A stretch of 64,000 nt of DNA from Nocardioides sp. L-11A (GCA_029961745.1 CP124680.1:5620322-5684321); one strand, 5' to 3'. Positions 49,977 through 59,172 are shown, numbered from the stretch's first letter. Notes: generated from the letters alone by a model not told the origin. Numbers and translations: made by a program.

Positions 49977-50987
49977 ATGTCCGAGTCCGCCACGTCCGAG
50001 CTCCGCCCTGACCTCCGTGAGGTCATCGTCATCGGGTCCGGGCCCTCGGGCTACACCGCCGCGATCTACGCCGCCCGGGCGCAGCTGAACCCGCTGGTCT
50101 TCGAGGGCTCGGTCACCGCCGGCGGCGCGCTGATGAACACCACCGAGGTCGAGAACTTCCCGGGCTTCCGGGGCGGCATCCAGGGCCCCGAGCTGATGGA
50201 CGAGATGCGGGCCCAGGCCGAGCGGTTCGGCGCCGAGCTGATCGCCGACGACGTCGTCGAGGTGGACCTGACCGGCGAGGTCAAGGTCGTCAAGACCGCC
50301 ACCGACACCTACACCGCGCGCGCGGTGATCCTGGCCACCGGCTCCGGCTACCGCAAGCTCGGCCTCCCCGACGAGGAGCGGCTCTCCGGTCGCGGCGTGT
50401 CCTACTGCGCGACCTGCGACGGCTTCTTCTTCCGCGAGCAGCACATCGCGGTCGTGGGCGGCGGCGACTCGGCTGTCGAGGAGGCCACCTTCCTCACCCG
50501 GTTCGGCTCGAAGGTCTCCCTCATCGTGCGCCGCGACGAGCTGCGCGCCTCCAAGATCATGCAGGAGCGGGCCTTCGCCGACCCCAAGCTGGAGATCGTG
50601 TGGAACTCGGTGGTCGAGTCCATCAACGGCGCCGACTCGCTGGAGTCGCTGACCCTCAAGGACACCGTCACCGGCGCGACCAGTGAGCTGGCCGCGACGG
50701 GGCTGTTCATCGCCATCGGCCACGACCCGCGCTCGGAGCTCCTGGTGGGCCAGGTCGACCTCGACGACGACGGCTACGTCCTGGTCCAGCCCGGCTCGAC
50801 CGCCACCAACATCCCCGGCGTGTTCGCCGCCGGCGACCTGGTCGACCACACCTACCGCCAGGCGATCACCGCCGCCGGCACCGGCTGCTCGGCCGCCCTC
50901 GACGCCGAGCGCTACCTCGCCGGCCTCGACCACGCCGCCGCGACCGCGGGAGCCGCTCTCGCCGGGAATGCCGGCGCCACCGCGTAG
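49977..50987 (+). CDS. trxB: Thioredoxin-disulfide reductase
   Basis: NADPH-dependent flavoprotein of 336 residues that keeps thioredoxin reduced. ATG 49977 has GGGGAG upstream. The FAD motif is [20 protein letters not shown], the redox pair is C144-A-T-C147, the NADPH motif [17 protein letters not shown], and the C-terminal FAD motif [15 protein letters not shown]. It is upstream of trxA and has an exact SigR-type promoter. The C-terminal 15-20 residues are alanine-rich and beyond the usual family end. Confidence 0.97.
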   Translation: MSESATSELRPDLREVIVIGSGPSGYTAAIYAARAQLNPLVFEGSVTAGGALMNTTEVENFPGFRGGIQGPELMDEMRAQAERFGAELIADDVVEVDLTGEVKVVKTATDTYTARAVILATGSGYRKLGLPDEERLSGRGVSYCATCDGFFFREQHIAVVGGGDSAVEEATFLTRFGSKVSLIVRRDELRASKIMQERAFADPKLEIVWNSVVESINGADSLESLTLKDTVTGATSELAATGLFIAIGHDPRSELLVGQVDLDDDGYVLVQPGSTATNIPGVFAAGDLVDHTYRQAITAAGTGCSAALDAERYLAGLDHAAATAGAALAGNAGATA

Positions 50988-51035
50988 GTTCAAGTCCACA
51001 GACGTCTCGTTCAACCAACCGAAGGGGTGGCCGCC

Positions 51036-51362
51036 GTGGCCGACAACATCTCCGCCGTGACCGACGCCGAGTTCGACGCACAGGTCCTCAAGTCCGACAA
51101 GCCCGTCCTCGTGGACTTCTGGGCCGAGTGGTGCGGCCCGTGCCGCCAGGTCGCCCCGATCCTCGACGAGCTCGCCGGTGCCCACGGCGACAAGATCACG
51201 TTCCTCAAGATGAACGTCGACGAGAACCCGGTCACCCCGGCGTCGTACCGCGTCACGGGCATCCCGACCATCAACGTCTACCAGGGCGGCGAGGTCGTGA
51301 AGACCATCGTCGGTGCCCGCCCGAAGGCCGCGATCCTCAACGAGCTCGCCGACTTCATCTGA
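51036..51362 (+). CDS. trxA: Thioredoxin
   Basis: Disulfide reductant of 108 residues. The start used is GTG 51036, spaced well from GAAGGGG; GTG 51027 is in frame but overlaps that site. The active site is W-C33-G-P-C36 in VDFWAEWCGPCRQ, with the cis-proline in TGIPTINVYQGG. It forms an operon with trxB, 48 bp upstream, and ends at a strong terminator. Confidence 0.97.
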   Translation: MADNISAVTDAEFDAQVLKSDKPVLVDFWAEWCGPCRQVAPILDELAGAHGDKITFLKMNVDENPVTPASYRVTGIPTINVYQGGEVVKTIVGARPKAAILNELADFI

Positions 51363-51395
51363 GCGACCGGCCGCGCCCCGCGGCCGACCTCACCC

Positions 51396-51429
51396 GCGAA
51401 AGCCCCCGGCCTCGGCCGGGGGCTTTCGC
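51396..51429 (+). terminator. Rho-independent terminator after trxA
   Basis: A perfect 15-bp stem (51396-51410 with 51415-51429) encloses a four-base loop, 33 bp after the trxA stop, followed by ATTT. The next gene starts 83 bp further on. Confidence 0.88.
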
Positions 51430-51512
51430 CATTTCCGCCCGGGTGGGCACCCGCAGGCACCACCATGTCCGCAGCTCATCCACCCGCCGCCCGCCACCGA
51501 TCCGGAGGACCC

Positions 51513-52502
51513 ATGGGGAACCACGCGACGCGCCGCCGACGGCGTACCACCGCCGTCCGGGCGCTGGGCGCCGGACTCGCCCTCGTCGTGCTCGCCGCCG
51601 CGGGGGTGGTCCTGGCCGTCGTGTTCACCTGGGGCGACGACGACCGGGCGGCCGGGTCGCGGTCCCGCGGCGACGGGTCGGCATCGGCCCCGAGCGGCGC
51701 CCCTGCGGCGATCCCGCAGGCCGCCCGCGACGCCGCTCTGGAGTTCGCCGGGAGGGCAGCCCGGGAGATCGTCGCGACCCGCTTCGACGACCTCGAGGCG
51801 GAGGTCGCCACGGCGACGGCGCTGATGACCCCCGAGTTCGCCGCGACGTACCGGCAGACGACCGACAGCCTGCGCGACGCCGGCGACAGCGCGGGCACCG
51901 TCGTGGAGGCCGAGGTCGTGGGCACCGGGCTGATCGGCATCAGCACCGACGCCGCCGACGTCCTCGTGTTCATCGACCAGTCCGCCCGGCGGGGCGAGGC
52001 CGAGCCGACGGTGACGCCGTCCCGGTTCGCGCTCGCGCTCACCCGCTCCGGACCGGACTGGCTCGTCGGCGGCATGTCGCTGTTCGCGGAGGACGAGCCG
52101 GGCACCCCGGAGCCGGACCCGGCCCGGCGGCAGGTGATCGACGCCGCGGAGACGATGGTCACCGCGTTCGGCAACTACGACTACCGCGACCCACAGGCCG
52201 GGATCGACCGCGTGCTCGACCTGGCCACCGGCGGCTTCGCGACCCGGTTCCGTGACGGCGCCGGTGACCTCGCGCGGCAGGCCACGCAGGCGCGCAGCGT
52301 GATGCGCTCGGAGATCCTCGCCAGCGGCCTGGCGCAGTACGACGCGACCTCGGCCGTCGTCCTCGTCGCCACCCGCGGCGACGTCAGCAACGAGACCTCC
52401 GGCGACCGGCCGCAGGACCGCAGCTACCGGCTCCGGCTGACCCTGACCCTCGTCGACGGGGCCTGGCTCACCTCCGACCTGCGGTTCGTCGCCGCCGGCT
52501 GA
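51513..52502 (+). CDS. Membrane-anchored protein with two NTF2-like domains (Mce-associated type)
   Basis: Protein of 329 residues from ATG 51513, five bases after GGAGG. A basic start is followed by one membrane helix (about 17-38), a short linker, then two related domains of about 110 residues: one from AALEFAGRAAREIVATRFDD to WLVGGMSLF, the second from AAETMVTAFGNYDYRD to WLTSDLRFV. Each has the pattern helix, region with TPEFAATYRQ or GGFATRFRDG, and a beta-sheet ending in W-L. This is the layout of Mce-associated membrane proteins, which normally carry one such domain. No mce genes are nearby. The role is unknown. Confidence 0.78.
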   Translation: MGNHATRRRRRTTAVRALGAGLALVVLAAAGVVLAVVFTWGDDDRAAGSRSRGDGSASAPSGAPAAIPQAARDAALEFAGRAAREIVATRFDDLEAEVATATALMTPEFAATYRQTTDSLRDAGDSAGTVVEAEVVGTGLIGISTDAADVLVFIDQSARRGEAEPTVTPSRFALALTRSGPDWLVGGMSLFAEDEPGTPEPDPARRQVIDAAETMVTAFGNYDYRDPQAGIDRVLDLATGGFATRFRDGAGDLARQATQARSVMRSEILASGLAQYDATSAVVLVATRGDVSNETSGDRPQDRSYRLRLTLTLVDGAWLTSDLRFVAAG

Positions 52503-52514
52503 GTCCGCGGCGCG

Positions 52515-53198
52515 TCACGGGCGGTGCGGATCCGCCTCGCGGGGGACCGGCGTCGGCACCTGCCGCGGCCGGCGGACGACGCCGACGATCCGCTCCCACG
52601 CGGCCTCCACCTCGCCGCGCCAGGTCACCAGCGAACGCATCTCCATCCGCATCCGCGGGGTGCGGGGGTGCGGACGCTGGGTCTTGAACCCGGTCCGGGC
52701 CAGGAAGTCCGCGGGCACCACGCACTCCGGAACCCGCCCCGGAACCCGCCCCGAACCCGCCCGCCCGACGCGGGCGAACGCCTCGACCGCGCGGACGCCG
52801 TCCCGGCCGACCAGGTCGCGCGCCATGCCCTGCACGAGCAGGCGGCCGACCCCGCCCCCGGCGTACTCCGGTCGGACCCAGGCGGTGGTCAGCAGCACGG
52901 CGTCGGCGGAGACCGGGGCCGTGGGGAAGGCCGCAGCGCCGGGCACATACGACGCGGGCGCGTAGACGAGGTAGCCGACCGGCCGGCCGTCGACCAGGGC
53001 GACCCGGCCGCAGGAGCCCCACTCGCGCAGCAGCTCGGAGACCCACGCCTCCTTCTCGGCCGCCCGCTCCTCGGCGTCGAGGCGCTGCCGGTGCACCGGC
53101 TCGCGCTCCCAGAACAGGCAGGTCCGGCACGGCGCACCCGCGTCGTGGAAGAGGGCGTCGAGCAGGTCGAGGGTGAGAGGGACCGTGGTCCGGGCCAC
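52515..53198 (-). CDS. GNAT-family N-acetyltransferase
   Basis: Protein of 227 residues from GTG 53198. The acetyl-CoA-binding motif is WVRPEYAGGGVGRLLVQGMA (the Q/RxxGxG/A pattern as GGGVGRL), preceded by GRPVGYLVYAP and AVLLTTA. The N-terminal GAPCRTCLFWE segment, with two cysteines three apart, is typical of a GNAT subgroup found beside the parAB region in actinobacteria. A TACGAT box seven bases before the start would fit a leaderless transcript. GTG 53222 upstream is an alternative start. The substrate is not known. The tail beyond residue 195 is arginine/proline-rich. Confidence 0.85.
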   Translation of the reverse strand: MARTTVPLTLDLLDALFHDAGAPCRTCLFWEREPVHRQRLDAEERAAEKEAWVSELLREWGSCGRVALVDGRPVGYLVYAPASYVPGAAAFPTAPVSADAVLLTTAWVRPEYAGGGVGRLLVQGMARDLVGRDGVRAVEAFARVGRAGSGRVPGRVPECVVPADFLARTGFKTQRPHPRTPRMRMEMRSLVTWRGEVEAAWERIVGVVRRPRQVPTPVPREADPHRP

Positions 53199-53254
53199 GT
53201 CTGCGATCGTACGTCGGCGCACGGCCGGAAAGGGAGTGGCGCGGACCTGAGAGA

Positions 53255-54478
53255 ATGGCGTCCGTGCGCAAGATCCGCCAGAGCCAGAAGCTCCGCAACG
53301 TCCGCTACGACGTCCGGGGACCCATCCTCGTCGAGGCCCAGCGCCTTGAGGCCGAGGGTCACAAGATCCTCAAGCTCAACATCGGCAACCCGGCACCGTT
53401 CGGCTTCGAGGCACCCGAGGCGATCGTGGCCGACATGGTGCACAACCTGCCCGACGCCCAGGGCTACTCCGACTCCCGCGGCATCTACTCCGCCCGCACC
53501 GCCGTCGCGCAGTACTACCAGTCGCGCGGCCTGAAGGACACCGCCGTCGAGGACGTGTTCATCGGCAACGGCGTCTCCGAGATGATCTCGATGGTGCTCC
53601 AGGCGTTCCTCGACGACGGCAACGAGATCCTCGTCCCCTCGCCGGACTACCCGCTGTGGACGGGCGCGGTGTCGCTCTCCGGCGGGACGCCGGTCCACTA
53701 CCGGTGCGACGAGGAGAACGGCTGGATGCCGGACCTCGAGGACATCGAGTCGAAGATCACCGAGAACACGCACGGCCTGGTCATCATCAACCCCAACAAC
53801 CCCACCGGTGCCGTCTACAGCAAGGAGATGGTGGCCCAGCTGGTCGACATCGCCCGGCGCCACGACCTCGTGGTCTTCGCCGACGAGATCTACGAGAAGA
53901 TCCTGTTCGACGACGCCGTGCACCACCACGCCGCCGAGGCCGCCGGCAACGACGTGCTCTGTCTGACCTTCAGCGGTCTGTCGAAGGCCTACCGGGTCTG
54001 CGGCTACCGGGCCGGCTGGGTGATGATCTCCGGTCCCCAGGAGCTCGCCGAGGACTTCCTCGAGGGACTGACCACCCTGTCCAACATGCGCATGTGCGCG
54101 AACGTCCCGGCCCAGCACGCCATCCAGACCGCGCTCGGCGGCTACCAGTCGATCAACGAGCTGATCGTGCCGGGCGGCCGGTTCTACGAGCAGGCGATGC
54201 TGGCCGATCGGCTGCTCAACGAGATCCCCGGCGTGTCCTCGGTCCGCCCGCGCGGCGCGTTGTACTGCTTCCCGCGGCTGGACCCCGAGGTCTACCCGAT
54301 CGAGGACGACGAGGCCTTCGTCATCGAGCTGCTGCGGGCCAAGAAGATCCTGGTCACCCACGGCACCGGCTTCAACTGGTCCGCGCCCGACCACTTCCGC
54401 CTGGTCACCCTGCCCGACGTGGAGGTGCTGGAGGAGGCCATCGGCCGGATCTCCGACTTCCTCGCCACCCGGCGCTGA
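53255..54478 (+). CDS. PLP-dependent aminotransferase, class I (AlaA/AspC-like)
   Basis: Aminotransferase of 407 residues from ATG 53255. Fold-type I motifs are clear: LKLNIGNPAPFGF at the N-terminus, GNGVSEMISMVLQAFLD, INPNNPTGAVYS with the PLP-hydrogen-bonding Asn, FADEIYEKILFDD, and the Schiff-base lysine in FSGLSKAYRVCGYRAGW. The C-terminal arginine for the substrate carboxylate is in DHFRLVTLPD. It resembles the alanine-forming transaminase AlaA and Rv0337c (aspC). It is monocistronic: a divergent GNAT gene on one side and a strong terminator on the other. Confidence 0.93.
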   Translation: MASVRKIRQSQKLRNVRYDVRGPILVEAQRLEAEGHKILKLNIGNPAPFGFEAPEAIVADMVHNLPDAQGYSDSRGIYSARTAVAQYYQSRGLKDTAVEDVFIGNGVSEMISMVLQAFLDDGNEILVPSPDYPLWTGAVSLSGGTPVHYRCDEENGWMPDLEDIESKITENTHGLVIINPNNPTGAVYSKEMVAQLVDIARRHDLVVFADEIYEKILFDDAVHHHAAEAAGNDVLCLTFSGLSKAYRVCGYRAGWVMISGPQELAEDFLEGLTTLSNMRMCANVPAQHAIQTALGGYQSINELIVPGGRFYEQAMLADRLLNEIPGVSSVRPRGALYCFPRLDPEVYPIEDDEAFVIELLRAKKILVTHGTGFNWSAPDHFRLVTLPDVEVLEEAIGRISDFLATRR

Positions 54479-54484
54479 CCCCGT

Positions 54485-54530
54485 CCCATCGACCCGGCGC
54501 GTTCAAACGCGCCGGGTCGATGGGATTTTT
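54485..54530 (+). terminator. Strong Rho-independent terminator after the aminotransferase gene
   Basis: A 17-19 bp perfect stem (54485-54503 with 54506-54524; the innermost pairs open into a small loop) is followed by ATTTTTG. It starts seven bases after the stop. This is the only terminator in the window with a full T run. Confidence 0.95.
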
Positions 54531-54611
54531 GTTCGCCGGAGGCAAATCCGAGGGGTAGGTCTGCGTGACACGCAGTCGCACCGGGCTGGGTGGGCCTGTC
54601 AGACTGCACCG

Positions 54612-55400
54612 GTGCTCGACATCACGTATCCGCCCGTCATCGTCACCGCCAAGGTGCTCTTCAAGCTGATGCGCCAGCGGGTCGTGGTCAGCGGCGCGGA
54701 GTCCATCCCCCGCAAGGGCGGCGCGCTGCTCGCGATCAACCACACCGGCTACGTCGACTTCATCTACGCCGGCGCGGGCGCCGAGCCCCGCAAGCGCCTG
54801 GTCCGGTTCATGATCAAGAAGGAGATGATGGACGCCCCCGGCGTCGGTCACCTGCTGCGCTCCTTCCACCACATCCGGGTCGACCGGTCCTCGGGCGTGC
54901 AGTCGATGAAGGACGCGCTGGCCTACCTCAAGGCCGGCGAGGTCGTCGGGATCTACCCCGAGGCCACGATCTCCCGCTCCTTCGAGATCAAGGAGCTCAA
55001 GTCGGGGGCCGCGCGGATCGCGGCCGACGCCGGCGTACCGCTCATCCCGGTGATCGTCTGGGGCGCCCACCGGCTGATGACCAAGGACCACCCACGCGAC
55101 TTCTCCCGCTCGCCCAAGACGATCGTCGTCAAGGTCGGCGAGCCGCTGCACCCCACCGGCGAGGACACCGCGGCCGAGACCGAGGCGCTGCGCGAGGCGA
55201 TGCGGCGGATGCTCGACGAGGTCATCGCGGACTACCCCGCGGCCGAGAAGGCGCCCGGCAGCTGGTGGACGCCGGCCCGCTTCGGCGGTGGGGCGCCGAC
55301 GCCCGACGAGGCCGACCGCCTCGACCGGGAGGAGCTGCGCGCCCGCGCGGCGAAGCGTGCCGCCAAGGCCGCGGAGAAGAAGGCGGGCCGGGGCGAGTAG
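54612..55400 (+). CDS. 1-acyl-sn-glycerol-3-phosphate acyltransferase (PlsC family)
   Basis: Acyltransferase of 262 residues from GTG 54612. The catalytic HX4D motif is N-H-T-G-Y-V-D in LLAINHTGYVDF, followed by block II FMIKKEMMDAPGVG, block III GIYPEATISR (the EGT-like glycerol-3-phosphate binding motif in modified form) and block IV VPLIPVIVWGAHRL. It would make phosphatidic acid or transfer acyl groups to lipoglycans at the membrane. The C-terminal 40 residues are charged and Ala/Lys/Arg rich. The response regulator gene begins 14 bp later. Confidence 0.9.
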   Translation: MLDITYPPVIVTAKVLFKLMRQRVVVSGAESIPRKGGALLAINHTGYVDFIYAGAGAEPRKRLVRFMIKKEMMDAPGVGHLLRSFHHIRVDRSSGVQSMKDALAYLKAGEVVGIYPEATISRSFEIKELKSGAARIAADAGVPLIPVIVWGAHRLMTKDHPRDFSRSPKTIVVKVGEPLHPTGEDTAAETEALREAMRRMLDEVIADYPAAEKAPGSWWTPARFGGGAPTPDEADRLDREELRARAAKRAAKAAEKKAGRGE

Positions 55401-55414
55401 GCGCCCGACAGACC

Positions 55415-56086
55415 ATGGTCGACGCGCCGCTGGTGCTGCTGGTCGAGGACGACGACGACCTGCGGACGACGACGCGGCTGGTCCTCGAGGCGCGCGGGTT
55501 CCGCGTGGTCACCGCCGCCGACGGCGAGGCCGGCTGGACGGCGTACCTCACCCGGCCGGTCGATCTCGCCGTCGTCGACGTGGTGCTCCCCAAGCTCGAC
55601 GGCCTCCGGCTGACCGAGCGGATCCGCGCCGACAGTGAGCTGCCGGTGCTCCTGCTGACCGCGCGCGACCTGCCGCGCGACCAGGTGGTCGGCTTCGACG
55701 CCGGCGCCGACGACTACGTCGTCAAGCCGTTCGACGGCGACGTGCTCGAAGCCCGGATCCGTGCCCTGCTGCGCCGGCGCGGGGGAGGAGCGGCCACCCG
55801 GATCCTCGACCACGACGGGCTGCGCGTCGACGTCGACGGGATGACCGTGGAGCGCGCCGGCGCTCCCGTCGACCTGTCCGCGACCGAGTTCCGGCTCCTG
55901 GTGGCCTTCCTCGAGAATGCCGGTGTGGTTCTCAGCCGCGGCCAGCTGCTCGAGATCGTGTGGGGCAGCTCCACCTGGGGGGATCCCCATGTCGTCGACG
56001 TGACCGTGCAGCGGCTGCGCGCCAAGATCGGCGCCGACCGCGTGCACACCGTGCGCGGCGCCGGCTACAAGATGGCGCGGTCCTGA
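55415..56086 (+). CDS. Two-component response regulator, OmpR family
   Basis: Regulator of 223 residues from ATG 55415. The receiver domain has the acidic cluster EDDDD (11-15), phospho-acceptor D55 in VVDVVLPKLDG and K104 in YVVKPFDGD. The winged-helix output domain (about 128-222) has LSATEFRLLVAFLENAG and VVDVTVQRLRAKIG, ending with RGAGYKM. The cognate histidine kinase gene starts two bases after its stop but is frameshifted, so this regulator may be an orphan in this strain. Confidence 0.95.
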   Translation: MVDAPLVLLVEDDDDLRTTTRLVLEARGFRVVTAADGEAGWTAYLTRPVDLAVVDVVLPKLDGLRLTERIRADSELPVLLLTARDLPRDQVVGFDAGADDYVVKPFDGDVLEARIRALLRRRGGGAATRILDHDGLRVDVDGMTVERAGAPVDLSATEFRLLVAFLENAGVVLSRGQLLEIVWGSSTWGDPHVVDVTVQRLRAKIGADRVHTVRGAGYKMARS

Positions 56087-56088
56087 CC

Positions 56089-57298
56089 GTGGCGCTCCCG
56101 CGGTCCGGCGCGACCGCCGGCTGGCGACACTCGCTGCGCACCAGGATCACCCTGGCCGTGGTGGGTGCCTCCCTGGCGACGCTCCTGGGTGTGGGCATCG
56201 TGGTCGACCACCAGTCGGCCGCCGATGCCCGGGAGCGCCTGCGGACCCAGGCGCTGACCGAGCTCGATGCCGGCCTCGCGGTCCTGGAGGTGACCTCGAC
56301 ACTGCGCTACGACCTCTCGCTCGACCCCGAGCGGGTGCCCGCCGCTTTGCGTACCTCTCTGCCGGCCTTCGGCGAGGACCGGGCGTCGACCTACTACGAC
56401 GGCGAGCGGATGTGGGCCGCGCGCCGGCTCCCGTCCGACCGGATCGCCAGCGTCGCCCTGGACGACGCGCCCGTCCGCACCGCCCGGTCCTCCCTGCGCG
56501 AGCGGATGCTCGTGGCCGCGGCCGCGGTGCTGCCGCTCACCGCCCTGCTCGGCCTGGCCGTCGGCGCCGGACTGAGCCGCCGGCCGCGACGAGGTCGCCG
56601 CCCTCTCCCGGGCCGTCGACGACATGGCCGACGCCCTGGACCGCAGGCTCCGGGTCGAGCAGGCCTTCTCCGCCGACGTCGCCCACGAGCTGCGTACGCC
56701 GGTCGCCGGCCTGGTCAGCGCGAGCGAGCTGCTGCCGCCCGGCGAGACCACCGACCTGCTGCGGGGACTGGTGACCCGGCTGCGGCACCTGGTCGAGGAC
56801 CTGCTCGAGGTGGCCCGCCTCGACAGCGGGGCCGAGGAGGTCGCGCTCACCGTCCAGCCGCTGGGCGCCCTCGTCCCCGGAGCCGAGGTGCGCCAGGACG
56901 CGGAGGTGCTGGTCGACGCCCGTCGGGTCGAGCGGATCGTCACCAACCTGGTCGCCAACGCCGAGCGGCACGGCGGCGGCGTCACCGCCCTGGTCGTGGA
57001 GGGCCCCCGGGTCGTCGTACAGGACGCCGGGCCGGGCTTCCCCTCCGACGTCCTCGCGGCCGGCGCGATCCGGTTCCACAGCACCGGACAGGGCAGCGGG
57101 CTCGGGCTCACCATCGTGCACGGTCAGGCACGGGCGATGGGCGCGAGCGTGACGATGGCGAACCCGGACGGCGGCGGGGCCGAGGTGGTCGTCACGTTCA
57201 GGATCCCGGACCCATCTCCGGGTCGACCGGGTCGACCGTCTGCAGCGGGTAGGTCTGCGTCGCCTCCATCCCCTCCGGCACGTCGCCCTGCACCGTGA
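56089..57298 (+). pseudogene. Sensor histidine kinase, frameshifted with part of the HAMP domain missing
   Basis: The first frame, from GTG 56089, encodes a sensor with two helices (about residues 18-38 and 145-165) around an extracytoplasmic loop and reaches VGAGLSRR, the usual start of HAMP. It then runs into arginine-rich noise. The rest of the kinase is in the next frame from about 56582: GRDEVAALSRAVDDMADAL (end of HAMP), H-box ADVAHELRTP, N-box NLVANAERHG, G-boxes DAGPGFP and GSGLGLTIV. That frame has a TGA at 56573. About 20-25 HAMP residues seem to be missing, so a small out-of-frame deletion fits better than a single-base error. The 3' end overlaps the convergent lipoprotein gene. 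Confidence 0.85.
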
Positions 57299-57737
57299 TG
57301 GTCAGGGTCCCGTAGGTCGCGGAGGCCTCGCCCTCGACGATGTCCGACACCTCCACCTCGACCGGCACCGAGACGTCGGCGCCCTCGGCGCAGTTCGGAT
57401 CGCAGTCGTTGGCGACCATCGTGCCCGTGGCGCTCGCCCGGTCGGCGCCCCAATCGGCCCAGGCCAGCTCGGTCAGGCTCTGGTTGCCGTCCGCGCACGC
57501 GACCGTGAAGGTCCCGGGACTGGCGACCGGCTCGCCGACGCAGTCGAGGATGTAGGTCACTGCGGCCCGGGCGGCGACAGCCGGATCGGTCGGCGTGCCG
57601 GACCGGCTGCCGGAGCCCGCTCCGGGCTTCGCCGTCACCGGCTTCTCGTCCTCCACGCCACAGGCGGCGAAGGCGCCCAGGGCGAGGAGCACACTGCCGG
57701 CGAGGGCGGCGGTACGGCGGGTGCGGGTGTGTCTCAT
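57198..57737 (-). CDS. Small secreted lipoprotein of unknown function
   Basis: Protein of 179 residues from ATG 57737. A basic start (RHTRTRRTAALAG) and hydrophobic stretch end in a lipobox F-A-A-C, so it is a lipoprotein. The mature part has a Gly/Ser linker, then AVTYILDCVGEPVASPGTFTVACADG, NDCDPNCAEGADVSVPVEVEV and EGMEATQTYPLQTV. Four or more cysteines in the mature domain suggest disulfides. I do not recognise a family with certainty. It is convergent with the frameshifted kinase gene, overlapping it by about 100 bp. Confidence 0.78.
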   Translation of the reverse strand: MRHTRTRRTAALAGSVLLALGAFAACGVEDEKPVTAKPGAGSGSRSGTPTDPAVAARAAVTYILDCVGEPVASPGTFTVACADGNQSLTELAWADWGADRASATGTMVANDCDPNCAEGADVSVPVEVEVSDIVEGEASATYGTLTITVQGDVPEGMEATQTYPLQTVDPVDPEMGPGS

Positions 57738-58066
57738 GGTGCTCCGTTCTCTCGGTGGGCCGGCGGATGTCACCGGCCCGACCAGGATCGCGGGTCCGCC
57801 TCACACCAGGCCGGCACGGAGGTCACAGGACCCTCACAGTGACCACCGACTCCCGGGCGACGTACCGATATATCGCTTTGTCCCCTTGTTGCTTTGTCGA
57901 CATGTCGCTTGCGGGCCGGGTCGCCTGCCTCGGGCAAGTAACACGCCGTCCGCCGGACTACCCGGCCGTTCTCCGCAGCGGGCCCGGCGATTTCGGGGGA
58001 TTTGTGCTGAGAACCGCCGACCAGTCCAGTGGACGGCGTGTTACAGCGGCTCCCCGCCCGCCCGGC

Positions 58067-58080
58067 GTTCCACGTGAAAC
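58067..58080. other. parS partition site 1 (GTTCCACGTGAAAC)
   Basis: Matches the actinobacterial parS consensus GTTTCACGTGAAAC with one difference. It lies just behind the parB gene and touches the parB terminator stem. ParB dimers nucleate here to spread on origin DNA. Confidence 0.85.
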
Positions 58081-58111
58081 AGGGCGCGTCCCCGTGTGGG
58101 GACGCGCCCTG
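58080..58111 (-). terminator. Hairpin terminator of the parAB operon
   Basis: A perfect 14-bp stem (58080-58093 with 58098-58111) with loop GTGT, about 20 bp after the parB stop on the minus strand. Its first base is the last base of parS site 1. Confidence 0.75.
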
Positions 58112-58131
58112 GACGGTGACCGGGAGGCGGG

Positions 58132-59172
58132 TCAGACCGGGCGATCACTGCGGTTGCGCGGGTCGATCAGGTCGACGATGCGCTGGAGGTCGCCGGTGTT
58201 GGCGAACTCGATGCTGATCCGTCCCTTGGCCTTGCCGAGGTCGATCTTGACCCGGGTCTCGAGCCGGTCGCCCAGTCGCTCGGAGAGCTCGCCCAGACCG
58301 GGGGCCTGCGGCTTCGCGCGGCGCGGGCGTGGCGTCGTACCGGCGATGCCGTCGCCGACGGCGACGATCTCCTCCAGGCCGCGCACCGAGATGCCCTCGG
58401 CGACGACCCGCTGCGCCAGCCGGTCCTGCTGCTCGGCGTCCGCGACCCCGAGCAGGGCCCGGGCGTGGCCCGCGGACAGCACGCCGGCACCGACCCGCCG
58501 CTGGACGGCGGGAGACAGCTTCAGCAGCCGCAGGGTGTTGCTGATCTGCGGGCGCGAGCGGCCGATCCGCTGGGCGAGCTCGTCATGGGTGCAGGAGAAG
58601 TCCTCGAGCAGCTGCTGGTAGGCGGCCGCCTCCTCGAGGGGGTTGAGGTTGCTGCGGTGCAGGTTCTCCAGCAGCGCGTCGCGCAGCATGTCGGTGTCGT
58701 CGGTCTCGCGGACGATCGCGGGGATCGTGGTGAGCCCGGCCTGCTGGGTGGCCCGCCAGCGACGCTCGCCCATGACCAGCTCGTAGCTCTCGGGCCCGGT
58801 CTTGCGCACGACGACCGGCTGCAGGAGGCCGATCTCCTTGACCGAGTGGACCAGCTCGGCCATCGCCTCCTCGTCGAAGACGGTGCGGGGGTTGACCGCA
58901 TTGGGGGCGATCTGCTCCACGGGCAGTTCGGCGAAGTAGGCACCCTCGACGGGCCGCAGAACCGAATCCGCGATCTGAGCGCCGTTCGAGGGGCCGGTGG
59001 ACCCGGGGTCCGCCGATGCGCCAGAAGTCGCTCCAGCGGCAAAGTCCGCATCCTGGGCGTTCGGGTTGACATCCTCACCCGCCGCCGGGGCGGATACGGG
59101 CGGCGTCGGCGCGGTCGGGATCAGCGAGCCGAGACCGCGGCCGAGACCGCGACGGGGTGCGTTGCTGTTCAC
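58132..59172 (-). CDS. parB: Chromosome partitioning protein ParB
   Basis: CTP-dependent DNA clamp of 346 residues binding parS near the origin. GTG 59172 overlaps the parA stop (GTGA). The N-terminal ParA-activating peptide is [13 protein letters not shown], followed by a disordered linker (about 25-75). The CTPase/ParB domain has [18 protein letters not shown] (the GERRxRA motif), and [13 protein letters not shown] plus the helix-turn-helix [18 protein letters not shown] segment (here [22 protein letters not shown]). The C-terminal dimerisation domain ends near residue 340. The longer open frame upstream is within parA. Confidence 0.96.
   Translation of the reverse strand: MNSNAPRRGLGRGLGSLIPTAPTPPVSAPAAGEDVNPNAQDADFAAGATSGASADPGSTGPSNGAQIADSVLRPVEGAYFAELPVEQIAPNAVNPRTVFDEEAMAELVHSVKEIGLLQPVVVRKTGPESYELVMGERRWRATQQAGLTTIPAIVRETDDTDMLRDALLENLHRSNLNPLEEAAAYQQLLEDFSCTHDELAQRIGRSRPQISNTLRLLKLSPAVQRRVGAGVLSAGHARALLGVADAEQQDRLAQRVVAEGISVRGLEEIVAVGDGIAGTTPRPRRAKPQAPGLGELSERLGDRLETRVKIDLGKAKGRISIEFANTGDLQRIVDLIDPRNRSDRPV

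Larger units (their letters stand above)
57738..58131. other. Non-coding region between the lipoprotein gene and parB
   Basis: About 390 bp with no convincing gene. It holds the palindrome CGATATATCG (57866-57875), part of the 11-mer GATATATCGCT also found before padR; two direct copies of GCTTTGTC 16 bp apart (57875 and 57891); the palindrome CGACATGTCG (57898-57907); a parS site (58067-58080); and the parB terminator (58080-58111). The short open frames across it have no ribosome-binding site or coding character. Confidence 0.6.

Noticed and set aside
58029..58217. Short open frame starting before parS site 1
   Set aside because: It crosses parS, the terminator hairpin and the parB coding end; no coding signal.
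57755..58621. Open frame on the plus strand across the parB terminator and 3' end of parB
   Set aside because: It is antisense to parB for most of its length, has no ribosome-binding site, and its protein is arginine/proline-rich noise.
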